Source: JBLNDJ01 sp050261515 (GTDB lineage: Bacteria > Acidobacteriota > Terriglobia > Bryobacterales > Bryobacteraceae). Taken from it: a stretch of DNA of 64,000 nt. The stretch lies in NCBI GenBank assembly GCA_050261515.1, contig JBLNDJ010000007.1, forward strand, positions 115,055 to 179,054. Reading direction: 5' to 3'. Positions 41,499-49,728 of this stretch are shown piece after piece. The position numbers and the translations under genes are program-made. The notes under the pieces were generated by a model. The model was not told the origin of the DNA, did no database searches, and worked only from the letters and a program-made list of their open reading frames with translations. Position 1 is the first letter of the stretch; the number at the start of each line of letters is the position of its first letter.

Positions 41499-43120
41499 AG
41501 CACTGGAAATGGCTGTTCCCGATTGGACTCCTGGCCGTTCTCGCGGCGCAGCAGACGCGCCCTCCGATTCGCTTCGATGAGGTGAGCGAGCAGTCCGGAG
41601 TGAAGTTCACGCACAGCTTCGGCGCGCGGAAACTGGGGTCGCTGCTCGAGAGCACCGGCGGCGGCGCGGTCTGGTTCGACTACAACAACGACGGTCTGCT
41701 CGATCTGTACGCTGTCACCGGCATCCCGCTCGAAAAGGGCATGCACCCGTATCCGCTGCGCAAGCCGCCCGAGCCGCCTCCGCACAATCGTCTCTACCGC
41801 AACGACGGCAGCGGCAAGTTCACCGACGTGACCGATCAGGCGGGCGTCGCGGCCAACGTCTTCAGCATGGGCGCGATCGCGGCCGACTACGACAACGACG
41901 GTTTCGCGGACCTTTTCGTCAGCGCCTACGGCCGCGCGATCCTCTATCACAACAACGGCAACGGAACATTCACGGACGTGACCGAAAAGGCGGGACTGAA
42001 AGTGCCCGGCTGGTCCATCGGCTCCGTGTTTCTCGATTTCGACCGCGACGGCTGCGTCGATCTCTTCGTCGGCCGCTACGTGAAGTTCGATCCGGCCTAC
42101 CGGGCTTACTACGCCGCCGACAACTACCCCGGCCCGCTCGACTACGAGCCCGAGTCGAATTACCTCTTCCACAACAACTGCAACGGCACGTTCACGGACG
42201 TGAGCGAGAAATCCGGCATCGCGGAGTACAAGAGCCGCGCTATGGGCGTCACCGCGGGCGACTTCGATCTCGATGGCTACCCCGACATCTACGTCGCCAA
42301 CGACAAGACGGAAAATTTCCTGTTCCACAACCAGAAGAACGGAACCTTCAAGGAAATTGCGGTCACCGCCGGCTGCGCCTACGGGCAGAGCGGCGAGAAC
42401 ACCTCCGCCATGGGCCCGGCGTTCGTTGACTTCGATCACGACGGCAAGATCGACCTCTGGGTCTCCGACTCCAAGTACAACCGCCTCATGAAGAACGTCG
42501 GCAACCTCAAGTTCCAGGACTTCACCGAGCAGGCCGGAATCTCGCAGCTTGCCGCTCAGTACGTGAGCTGGGGCACCGGCGTCTACGACTTCGACAACGA
42601 CGGCTGGGCGGACCTCTTCATCGCGCACGGCGGCCTCATTCACATGGTTCCGCAGGAGCACTCGATCTTCCGCAACCTCGGCAACTGGAAATTCGAGGAC
42701 CTCTCCCCCTCCGCCGGCCCGTACATCGAGAAGATCAAGACAGTCGCCCGCGGCGCCGCATTCGGCGACTACGACAACGACGGCAAGATCGACATTTTCA
42801 TCGTGAACCTCGGCACGCCGGCTCACTTGCTGCACAACGTGACCCAGAGCCCGAATCACTGGGTGGCGTTCAAGCTCGTGGGCTCGAAGAGCAATCGCGA
42901 CGGCATCGGCGCGCAGATCGAGGTTTTCGCCGGCGGGAAGCACCAGCAGCGCGAGCGCGTCGGTTCGACCGGATATCTCTCCTGCGACGATCCGCGCGTC
43001 CACTTCGGACTCGGCGCGGCCACGAAGGCGGAAAAAGTCGTCGTGACCTGGCCCTCGGGCGTGAAGCAGACGCTCGAAAACGTCGCGGCCGACAGAGTCG
43101 TCACCATCGAGGAGAAGTAG
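41495..43120 (+). CDS. CRTAC1 family beta-propeller (FG-GAP plus ASPIC/UnbV)
   Basis: ATG at 41495 overlaps the upstream stop (ATGA); a longer open frame from 40529 is read-through. The 541-residue protein has a signal peptide (WLFPIGLLAVLAAQQ), repeats with loops such as WFDYNNDGLLDLYAV, DYDNDGFADLFV and DFDHDGKIDLWV, and an ASPIC/UnbV end (SNRDGIGAQIEVFAGG, VHFGLGAATKAEKVVVTWPSG). Coupling to a heme protein upstream and a diheme cytochrome downstream suggests a shared periplasmic role. Confidence 0.88.
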   Translation: MKHWKWLFPIGLLAVLAAQQTRPPIRFDEVSEQSGVKFTHSFGARKLGSLLESTGGGAVWFDYNNDGLLDLYAVTGIPLEKGMHPYPLRKPPEPPPHNRLYRNDGSGKFTDVTDQAGVAANVFSMGAIAADYDNDGFADLFVSAYGRAILYHNNGNGTFTDVTEKAGLKVPGWSIGSVFLDFDRDGCVDLFVGRYVKFDPAYRAYYAADNYPGPLDYEPESNYLFHNNCNGTFTDVSEKSGIAEYKSRAMGVTAGDFDLDGYPDIYVANDKTENFLFHNQKNGTFKEIAVTAGCAYGQSGENTSAMGPAFVDFDHDGKIDLWVSDSKYNRLMKNVGNLKFQDFTEQAGISQLAAQYVSWGTGVYDFDNDGWADLFIAHGGLIHMVPQEHSIFRNLGNWKFEDLSPSAGPYIEKIKTVARGAAFGDYDNDGKIDIFIVNLGTPAHLLHNVTQSPNHWVAFKLVGSKSNRDGIGAQIEVFAGGKHQQRERVGSTGYLSCDDPRVHFGLGAATKAEKVVVTWPSGVKQTLENVAADRVVTIEEK

Positions 43121-43122
43121 CG

Positions 43123-44955
43123 ATGCGGCGCACTGCGGTCCTGCTCGCCTGCCTGGCAACGGCCCTCGCGGCCGCACCCAAGCTCAGGTATCCGTCTCCC
43201 GTTGAAGTGGCGCTCACGCCGGACGGAACCACGCTCTTCGCAGTGTGCGAAGGCACCGGCGAGGTGGCGGTCATCAACACGCGCACGGCCCAGGTCGTCC
43301 GCCGCATTCGGGTTGGCGAGGTTCCCAAGGGCATCGCGTTCGGCCCGGGAGCGAAGCGTGCCTACGTGGCGAATTCCTGGAACGACAACGTCTCCGAAAT
43401 CGACACCGCATCCTACGAAGTCGTACGCACCCTGCACGCGGGCTTCGAGCCAAACGCGGTCGCGACCGACGCCAAGGGTGCGTTTCTCTACACAGCGAAC
43501 CGCATCAGCAACGATATTTCGGTGATCGATCTCGCCAACGGCGCCGAAGTGAAGCGCCTGCTCGCGGGCCGCGGCGCGTCGTATCTCGAGCTGCGCGGAG
43601 GGCGTATCTACGCCACGCACATCTACCCGAACTGGACGAGTCACCGCACGCCGCCCGAATCGGAAATTACCGTCATCGACACCGCGAAGCAGATGGTGGT
43701 TGATCGCTACCGCCTCCGCAACGCGGCCGGGCTGTTTCACGTGGCCCTCTCGCGCGACGGCCGCCTCGGCGTCGCCGCGGAAATGCGCCCGAAGAACCTC
43801 GTGCCACTCGCGCACGTCGCACACGGCTGGGTGGTCGGCAACGGCCTCTCGGTCTTCGGGGCGGACGTCGGCGAGCCGGTACAGATTTCCATCGACGAGC
43901 TCGAACGCTACTACAACCCGCCATTCGGAGTCGCGATCGCGCCCGACAAGAGCGCCGTTTACATTTCGGCCACGGGCTCGAACAACATTACCGTGATCAA
44001 CACCGGACGGCTGCTGAAGTATATCGGAGCGCTCCCGGCCGCCGGGCGCGCCCGGGCGGCGAACGATCTGTCGGCCTCGGCCAATTACGTGGTGAGCCGC
44101 ATCGCGGTAGGCCGCGCGCCGAAGGGCATCGCGCTCTCGCCCGACGGAACGCGCCTCTACGTCGCCAATCGCAGCGACGACACGATCTCCGTGGTGGACA
44201 CCGCCGCGCGCAAAGTGGTGCGCACGATCCCGCTCGGAGGCCCCGCAACCCTCACGCCCGAACGCCGCGGCGAGCAGCTTTTCTACGACGCGCGCTTCGC
44301 CTTCCAGGGCCACTTCAGTTGTGCCAGTTGCCACATCGAGGCGACCTTCGACGGCATCCAGTGGGACCTCGAGCCCGACGGCTTCGGCAAAGACATCGTG
44401 GACAACCGGCTGCTCGAGGATGTCCGCGCTACCGCCCCCTTCAAGTGGAACGGAGGCAATCCCGATCTCGAAACCGAGTGCGGCCCGCGCACGGAGAAGT
44501 TCTTCTACCGCTCCCAGAGCTACACGCGGGAAGAACTCGCGGACCTGGTGGCGTTCGTGAAAGCCTTGCCGTTGCGACCGAACCGCTATCGTCTCCCGAA
44601 CGGTGAGCTGACGCCGGCGCAGGAGCGCGGCAAGGCCATCTACGAGCGCACGCGAACGAAATCCGGCCAGCCGATCCCCGAGAGCAACCAGTGCGGCGTC
44701 TGCCACTCCGGACCGCACTACACCAATCAGCTCCTCGCCGACGTTAAGAGCGGAAAGCCGACCGATCGCTCCCCGATGTTCGATGTGCCGCAACTGAACA
44801 ACATCGCCCTGACCGCCCCCTACCTGCACGACGGCTCCGCCAAGTCGCTCGAAGAAATCTGGACAGTCTACAACCCCGACGACACCCACGGAGTCACGAA
44901 CGACCTGCAAAAGGACGAGCTCAACGACCTGATCGAATATCTGAAAACGCTTTGA
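43123..44955 (+). CDS. YVTN beta-propeller protein with diheme cytochrome c domain
   Basis: 610 residues with signal peptide TAVLLACLATALAA. Residues ~25-370 are YVTN-type propeller blades (VVRRIRVGEVPKGIAFG, AYVANSWNDNVSEID, LYVANRSDDTISVVD). The C-terminal part carries CASCHIEA near residue 400 and CGVCHSG near 523, two c-type hemes in an arrangement like the MauG/cytochrome c peroxidase fold (FDVPQLNNIALTAPYLHDGSA). It starts 2 bp after the CRTAC1 stop. Likely a periplasmic redox enzyme or electron shuttle; the substrate is unknown. Confidence 0.88.
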   Translation: MRRTAVLLACLATALAAAPKLRYPSPVEVALTPDGTTLFAVCEGTGEVAVINTRTAQVVRRIRVGEVPKGIAFGPGAKRAYVANSWNDNVSEIDTASYEVVRTLHAGFEPNAVATDAKGAFLYTANRISNDISVIDLANGAEVKRLLAGRGASYLELRGGRIYATHIYPNWTSHRTPPESEITVIDTAKQMVVDRYRLRNAAGLFHVALSRDGRLGVAAEMRPKNLVPLAHVAHGWVVGNGLSVFGADVGEPVQISIDELERYYNPPFGVAIAPDKSAVYISATGSNNITVINTGRLLKYIGALPAAGRARAANDLSASANYVVSRIAVGRAPKGIALSPDGTRLYVANRSDDTISVVDTAARKVVRTIPLGGPATLTPERRGEQLFYDARFAFQGHFSCASCHIEATFDGIQWDLEPDGFGKDIVDNRLLEDVRATAPFKWNGGNPDLETECGPRTEKFFYRSQSYTREELADLVAFVKALPLRPNRYRLPNGELTPAQERGKAIYERTRTKSGQPIPESNQCGVCHSGPHYTNQLLADVKSGKPTDRSPMFDVPQLNNIALTAPYLHDGSAKSLEEIWTVYNPDDTHGVTNDLQKDELNDLIEYLKTL

Positions 44956-44959
44956 AGTT

Positions 44960-45919
44960 TTATCGGCGGCACGCCACCAAGTCATCCCGCCGGCAGCGCG
45001 ACCACAACTCCAGATACGGCTCGATCTCGTCCATCATCCCCCGGAACTCCGCCACGTTCAGCGACTGCGCCCCGTCGCTCAACGCCTTCTCCGGCGCGAT
45101 GTGCACTTCGACCAGCAGCCCGTCCGCGCCCGCGGCCACGGCGATACGGCACAGCGGCGGCACCAGCGCGCGCTCGCCCGCCGCGTGGCTCGGGTCCACG
45201 ATCACCGGCAGGTGCGTCACCTGGTTCAGCACCACCACCGCTCCGATGTCGAGCGTGTTCCGCATCGCCGTCTCGAACGTGCGGATCCCCCGTTCGCAAA
45301 GGATCACGTTGGGGTTCCCTTTTTGCATCAGGAACTCGGCCACCGTGAGCATCTCGGCGATGCGGCACCCCATCCCGCGCTTGAGCAGCACGGGCTTCGC
45401 CGACCGCGCCACAGTGTCGAGCAGCTCGTAGTTCTCCATGTTGCGCGTGCCGATCTGGATGATATCGGCGTACTCGACCGCGTGCCGCGCCTGTTCGCCG
45501 CTCATCGCTTCAGTGACCACCGCGAGGCCCGCGGCATCGGCCGCCTTGCGCAGCATCTTCAGCCCCGGCACGCCGAGTCCCTGGAAAGCGTAGGGCGAAG
45601 TCCGCGGCTTGAACGCGCCGCCGCGCAGCACCTTCGCGCCTGCGCGTGCCACCGCGTCGGCGGTCCGCATCACCTGGGCTTCGGATTCGACGGCGCACGG
45701 CCCCGCCATCACGACGAACTCGGAGCCGCCGATCTCCACTCCGCGCGCCCGCACCGCCGTGTGATGCGCCGCGTGCTTCTTCCGCGTCAATGTCAGCGCG
45801 GCGAACTGCTCCGCGCCGCACTCCGAGACGCCTTCGCAGACGGCCGCATCGAGATCGAATCCTTCGGGCTGCACGAGACCACCATCAGAAGAATACGACC
45901 ACACCCTCCGAATTGGCAA
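44960..45919 (-). CDS. 3-deoxy-7-phosphoheptulonate synthase (DAHP synthase, AroF/AroG type I-beta)
   Basis: First step of the shikimate pathway. The catalytic (beta/alpha)8 barrel covers residues ~65-310: VVMAGPCAVESEAQVM, LRGGAFKPRTSPYAFQGLG, IQIGTRNMENYELL, LLKRGM and PVIVDPSHAAGER. The first ~60 residues are weakly conserved and the start is uncertain: TTG at 45919, or GTG at 45904 inside GGAGGGTGTGG. The usual I-beta N-terminal ferredoxin-like domain is not obvious. It has its own candidate promoter and operator upstream. Confidence 0.9.
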   Translation of the reverse strand: MPIRRVWSYSSDGGLVQPEGFDLDAAVCEGVSECGAEQFAALTLTRKKHAAHHTAVRARGVEIGGSEFVVMAGPCAVESEAQVMRTADAVARAGAKVLRGGAFKPRTSPYAFQGLGVPGLKMLRKAADAAGLAVVTEAMSGEQARHAVEYADIIQIGTRNMENYELLDTVARSAKPVLLKRGMGCRIAEMLTVAEFLMQKGNPNVILCERGIRTFETAMRNTLDIGAVVVLNQVTHLPVIVDPSHAAGERALVPPLCRIAVAAGADGLLVEVHIAPEKALSDGAQSLNVAEFRGMMDEIEPYLELWSRCRRDDLVACRR

Positions 45920-45932
45920 GCGAAAACAGAAC

Positions 45933-45985
45933 TTAGTAGGAACCTACTAATATGGACATACTATTTACTTAGCCGCGACCGTCAG
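45933..45985 (-). promoter_or_regulatory. Promoter and dyad operator of the DAHP synthase gene
   Basis: On the minus strand CTGACG (45985-45980), a 16-nt spacer and TAGTAT (45963-45958) form a promoter inside the 3' end of the glycoside hydrolase gene. The dyad TTAGTAGGAACCTACTAA (45933-45950, arms of 8 bp) begins about at the transcript start. Its 2-nt centre is too tight for an RNA hairpin, so a repressor site is more likely. The regulator is unknown. Confidence 0.55.
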
Positions 45986-47422
45986 GGAGCGGCTTCGCTT
46001 CATCCGCAGCGCAATGTCCACAAAGTATCGCGGTGTCCTGAGAACCGTCTCGGCCCCCCTCGCATCGAGCGAACCGGAAGCGATCACCGCCCCCGACGAT
46101 GGATTGACCCATTCCACACGGTACGCGCCGCGCGGAACCTTCAGCGTGATCCGGTCCCTGAACCAGTTCGCGCTGACGTCGAAACGGCTCGCGGTCGGGC
46201 CTTGCGGCCACTTCTCCCATTTCCGGCTTCCATGAAACAGATACAGAGCATACTGCTCGCCCGGCTCCGCGATCGCCCGGGCCAGCGCGCCGGAACCGCC
46301 CACGCGAAAATCCGTGTACCTCCTCATCCTGATGAAGTCGAGGCTCTTCATGAAGTCCATCAGGATCCGCTTCTGCGGCAGGATCGTCTTTTCGGTGCTC
46401 GTCCCCTCGCCCGAAGGGTTCCCGGTCGAGAAGTCCTCGTTGAGATGGATTATTCCGGCAAGCCCGCCCAACATGCCGTACCAACCCTCGACGCGCGTCT
46501 CTTGCACGGGATGTTCGCCATACCACCGCGGATAATACGCCGTCTCGACGTCGATGATCGGTTTGTCGTCCTCATAGTTTTCGTCCAGCGTCTGTTCCAT
46601 GGGCGAGATGTACTCGGTCGGAAGCCAGGAGACGCGGCTGTCCTTGGTGAAGTCGGGACTGGCGCTGTGGGCTGTCTCGCCATAGATGTGCCGCTTGCCG
46701 TCCACCTCGATCAGGGCGTCCAGCAGGGCGCTGTTCCATGCCCATGAATTCTGTTTCTCCATCTCCGGTTCATCGGATATGTCGTAAATGACATTGTCGA
46801 AGTCGTATAGTGCAGAGGCCACTTTCTGGAGATACTTACGCTGGATATTCACGAGCCCGTCATCGGCAAGCGTCGTGAAGTGCTTATAACTCAAAGTTCC
46901 GGCGCCTTGTATGTTGTTGGCATGATACAAGGGCTGCGCCGCCCAGCGGTCGTCGTACATCCCGTTGAAGAACGCCACCTCCACGATGATCCCGCGAATC
47001 GAGGCTTGGTGAACATAGTCCTTGAGGCGCTGGAAATAGGCGTCGTCCCACGCGGAAAGATCATACTTATGCCGGCCTAAGTTAGGATTGGCTCCGGTCT
47101 CCTCCGACTTCTTCCAGGGAAGTATGTAGCGGTCCGGCGCAGGTCCCAGCGGATTTCCTGGCGTGTACTGGCCCTTCATCTCCACGTAGCCGCCCGGATA
47201 GATGCGCGTGAGATTCATCCCGTACTCCCGCAGGCGGTCCAGAAACGGAACATAGTCGAAGTCGAGATTGATCACCGCGCCGTAATGGTGGTCGGTGGAG
47301 ATCAGGACCACCGGTTTACCCTGATAGATGAAATAGTGAGGGTTTGCGGGATGTTTGCCGATCGGAGCGGCGAGCAGGCCGTGCGCCAGGCATAAAGCGG
47401 AAACCACGCAGCGGAGTCTCAA
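45965..47422 (-). CDS. Secreted glycoside hydrolase-like (beta/alpha)8 protein
   Basis: This 485-residue protein starts at TTG (47422), 6 nt after the CRTAC1 stop. The signal peptide VVSALCLAHGLLAAP precedes HPANPHYFIYQGKPVVLIST and LDFDYVPFLDRLREYGMNLTRIYPGGYVE, resembling DUF4038/GH-A type cellulase-like proteins. NVIYDISDEPEMEKQNSW probably contains the acid/base Glu, and IIDVETAYY the nucleophile Glu. By eye the base composition is lower in GC than its neighbours, with many A/T third positions, so it may have been acquired. Substrate unknown; polysaccharide breakdown is plausible. Confidence 0.75.
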   Translation of the reverse strand: MRLRCVVSALCLAHGLLAAPIGKHPANPHYFIYQGKPVVLISTDHHYGAVINLDFDYVPFLDRLREYGMNLTRIYPGGYVEMKGQYTPGNPLGPAPDRYILPWKKSEETGANPNLGRHKYDLSAWDDAYFQRLKDYVHQASIRGIIVEVAFFNGMYDDRWAAQPLYHANNIQGAGTLSYKHFTTLADDGLVNIQRKYLQKVASALYDFDNVIYDISDEPEMEKQNSWAWNSALLDALIEVDGKRHIYGETAHSASPDFTKDSRVSWLPTEYISPMEQTLDENYEDDKPIIDVETAYYPRWYGEHPVQETRVEGWYGMLGGLAGIIHLNEDFSTGNPSGEGTSTEKTILPQKRILMDFMKSLDFIRMRRYTDFRVGGSGALARAIAEPGEQYALYLFHGSRKWEKWPQGPTASRFDVSANWFRDRITLKVPRGAYRVEWVNPSSGAVIASGSLDARGAETVLRTPRYFVDIALRMKRSRSLTVAAK

Positions 47423-47428
47423 CGTGTT

Positions 47429-49102
47429 CTAGAAGCCCCCCGTATCCCAGATGCCCTTGCCCTCCGTGCATTCGAACGTGCGCCCCGCGGCGAGATTCTT
47501 GTACTCCTCCACGCGCCCGCTCGGCCACGAAATCACGGCTCGCTCCACGCGGTCGCGCTTCCCCAGGCCGAACGTCGGGGCCAGCTCGGACTGCGAAAGA
47601 TAACTCGACCCGCTCTTCACCAGCCTCGAACTCTTCTCGCCGCCGTAGAAGATCCGCACCGTCGCCCCGATCGCGTCGCGGTTCGATTTCGTCCCGATGA
47701 GCCGGAAGCGGATCGACCGGTTCCCCGAAAGCTGATCGTTGCGGTACAGATACGCCGGGCCGTGATTCGTGGTGATGAGCACATCCACGTCGCCGTCGCG
47801 ATCGAAATCGGCGAACGCCGCGCCGCGCCCCACCTTCGCCTCGCCGAAGCCCGCACCCACCTGCGCGGCGACGTCCCGGAAGCCCTCGCGCCCGCGGTTC
47901 AGGAACAGGTGCGGCGCCATGGCGTACTGCACGTCGCGCTGCACGGTGCTGAAGTCGTCGATATGCCCGTTGACCACGAGCAGATCGAGCAGCCCATCCA
48001 GGTTCACGTCGAAGAAGAACGTCCCGAACCCGAGGCTGCGCCGCGAGCGGCGGCCCAGCTCCGAGCGCGGCGCCTGGTCCACGTACATGCCCCGCTTTGT
48101 CGGCGTGTAAAACCCGAGCATCTCGTTGTCGAAGTTTGTGACCACGAGCCCCGAGATGCCCGAGTTGTCGAAGTCGCCCGTATCGACGCCCATGCCCCCG
48201 CGAGCCTTCCCATCCTCGCTGAAAGCGACGCCCGCGCGCACCGCGGCATCCTCGAACTTCCCGTTCTTCAGGTTGTGATACAGCTTGTTCGGCTCGGTGT
48301 CGTTGGCGACGAACAGGTCGGTCCACCCGTCCAGGTCGTAGTCGAACATCGCGGCCCCAAGCGACTTCGAGCTGCTGTCGAAGATGCCGCTCGACGCAGT
48401 CACGTCCTCGAACGTCCCGTCCCCGCGGTTGCGAAACAGCCAGCACGTGGCCCCGCGATACGCCTCGGGCGTGCAGTATTGTTTCTGCTTCCCATCGACT
48501 GAGCAGAACACGTCCAGCTCGGGAGACCACTTGACGTAATTGCACACGAACAGATCGAGCAGCCCGTCGCGATCGAAATCGAACCAAAGCGCGGAGCTGC
48601 TGAATGCCGTGCGGTTGCCGAGCCCGGCCTTGTCCGTTGCCTCGACGAACGTGCCCTTGCCCGTGTTGCGGAACAAGCGGCTCTGGCCCACGCACGTGAT
48701 GTAAAGGTCCGGGAACCCGTCGTTGTTGTAATCGCCCACCGCGACGCCCATCCCGTACATCTCGATATCGAGCCCCGCGCGCCGCGTCACATCGGTGAAC
48801 GTGCCGTTGCGGTTGTTCCGGTAGAGCCGCATCGTCGTGCGCTGCCTCTTGTGGCCCGGCCAATCCATGCCCTGGATCAGCAGGATGTCCTGCCACCCGT
48901 CGCCGTCGTAATCGAGGAACGCGCACCCGGAGCCCATGCACTCCGGCAGATATTTGTCGCCGAACCCGCCGTTGTTGTGCACGAACCGTACGCCCGAGGC
49001 CTGCGTGACGTCCGCGAACCGGAACCCCAGTCCCCCGCCGCTCTGCGCGTGCAGAAGCGCGGCGCCCGCGGGCAGCCCGAAAAGAAAATCTCTACGCCTC
49101 AC
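47429..49102 (-). CDS. CRTAC1 family beta-propeller (FG-GAP plus ASPIC/UnbV), coupled to a two-component system
   Basis: 557 residues starting at GTG 49102, overlapping the response regulator stop by 4 bp. The N-terminus RRRDFLFGLPAGAALLHA is a Tat-type signal. Repeats have loops like FLDYDGDGWQDILLI, WFDFDRDGLLDLFV and DFDRDGDVDVLI. The ASPIC/UnbV end reads SNRDAIGATVRIFYGG, then PTFGLGKRDRVERAVISWPSG. Coupling to a sensor pair and a glycoside hydrolase suggests a regulated extracellular function, perhaps glycan binding. Confidence 0.88.
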   Translation of the reverse strand: MRRRDFLFGLPAGAALLHAQSGGGLGFRFADVTQASGVRFVHNNGGFGDKYLPECMGSGCAFLDYDGDGWQDILLIQGMDWPGHKRQRTTMRLYRNNRNGTFTDVTRRAGLDIEMYGMGVAVGDYNNDGFPDLYITCVGQSRLFRNTGKGTFVEATDKAGLGNRTAFSSSALWFDFDRDGLLDLFVCNYVKWSPELDVFCSVDGKQKQYCTPEAYRGATCWLFRNRGDGTFEDVTASSGIFDSSSKSLGAAMFDYDLDGWTDLFVANDTEPNKLYHNLKNGKFEDAAVRAGVAFSEDGKARGGMGVDTGDFDNSGISGLVVTNFDNEMLGFYTPTKRGMYVDQAPRSELGRRSRRSLGFGTFFFDVNLDGLLDLLVVNGHIDDFSTVQRDVQYAMAPHLFLNRGREGFRDVAAQVGAGFGEAKVGRGAAFADFDRDGDVDVLITTNHGPAYLYRNDQLSGNRSIRFRLIGTKSNRDAIGATVRIFYGGEKSSRLVKSGSSYLSQSELAPTFGLGKRDRVERAVISWPSGRVEEYKNLAAGRTFECTEGKGIWDTGGF

Positions 49103-49728
49103 GGCAGCCTGACCAGCCCCTTCCTGATCGCAAACACCACCAACTCCGCCGTCCGGTGCACCCCCAGCGCATCCATCAAATTCGCGCGATGCACCGCCAC
49201 CGTGTTCACGCTGAGCTTCAGCATCGCCGCGATTTCTTTATTCGAATTCCCCTCGGCGATCAACTGCAGCACCTGCTTCTCGCGCGGCGTGAGGCGGTCG
49301 AACGCATCGTTGGGCTCGCGCTCGGCCGACACCAGCCCCGGGTCGAGCACGCGTTTGCCCGCCGCGACGTCCTTGATCGCGCTTGCCAGGTCGATGTCGC
49401 TCGCGTTCTTCAACACGTACCCCTGCGCTCCGGCGTCGAACGCGTTGCGCACGTAATTCTCCTGCGCGTACATGCTCAGCATCAGCACGCACGTCTTCGG
49501 CTGATGCTTGATGATCTCGCGCGTGGCCTGCACGCCGTCCATCTCCGGCATCGCCATGTCCATCACGATCACCTGCGGCTTCAGCTCCTGCGCGAGCTCC
49601 ACCGCCTCGCGCCCGTTCGACGCCTCGCCGACGATGCGTATATCGGGGTCGTCCTCCACCATCCGGCGAAAGCCCTTCCTCACCAGCGCGTGATCGTCCA
49701 CCAGCAGGACCGTGATCTGGCTGCTCAT
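49099..49728 (-). CDS. NarL/FixJ-family response regulator
   Basis: The ATG at 49728 overlaps the kinase stop as ATGA; a longer frame to 49947 is read-through. The 209-residue protein has a receiver domain with acidic pocket VDDH (Asp11-12) and phosphoacceptor Asp57 in VIVMDMAMPEMDG, and a LuxR-type HTH at ~145-205 (LTPREKQVLQLIAEGNSNKEI, LSVNTVAVHRANLM). It should be phosphorylated by the kinase at 49725 and bind DNA as a dimer, probably controlling this operon. Confidence 0.94.
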   Translation of the reverse strand: MSSQITVLLVDDHALVRKGFRRMVEDDPDIRIVGEASNGREAVELAQELKPQVIVMDMAMPEMDGVQATREIIKHQPKTCVLMLSMYAQENYVRNAFDAGAQGYVLKNASDIDLASAIKDVAAGKRVLDPGLVSAEREPNDAFDRLTPREKQVLQLIAEGNSNKEIAAMLKLSVNTVAVHRANLMDALGVHRTAELVVFAIRKGLVRLP

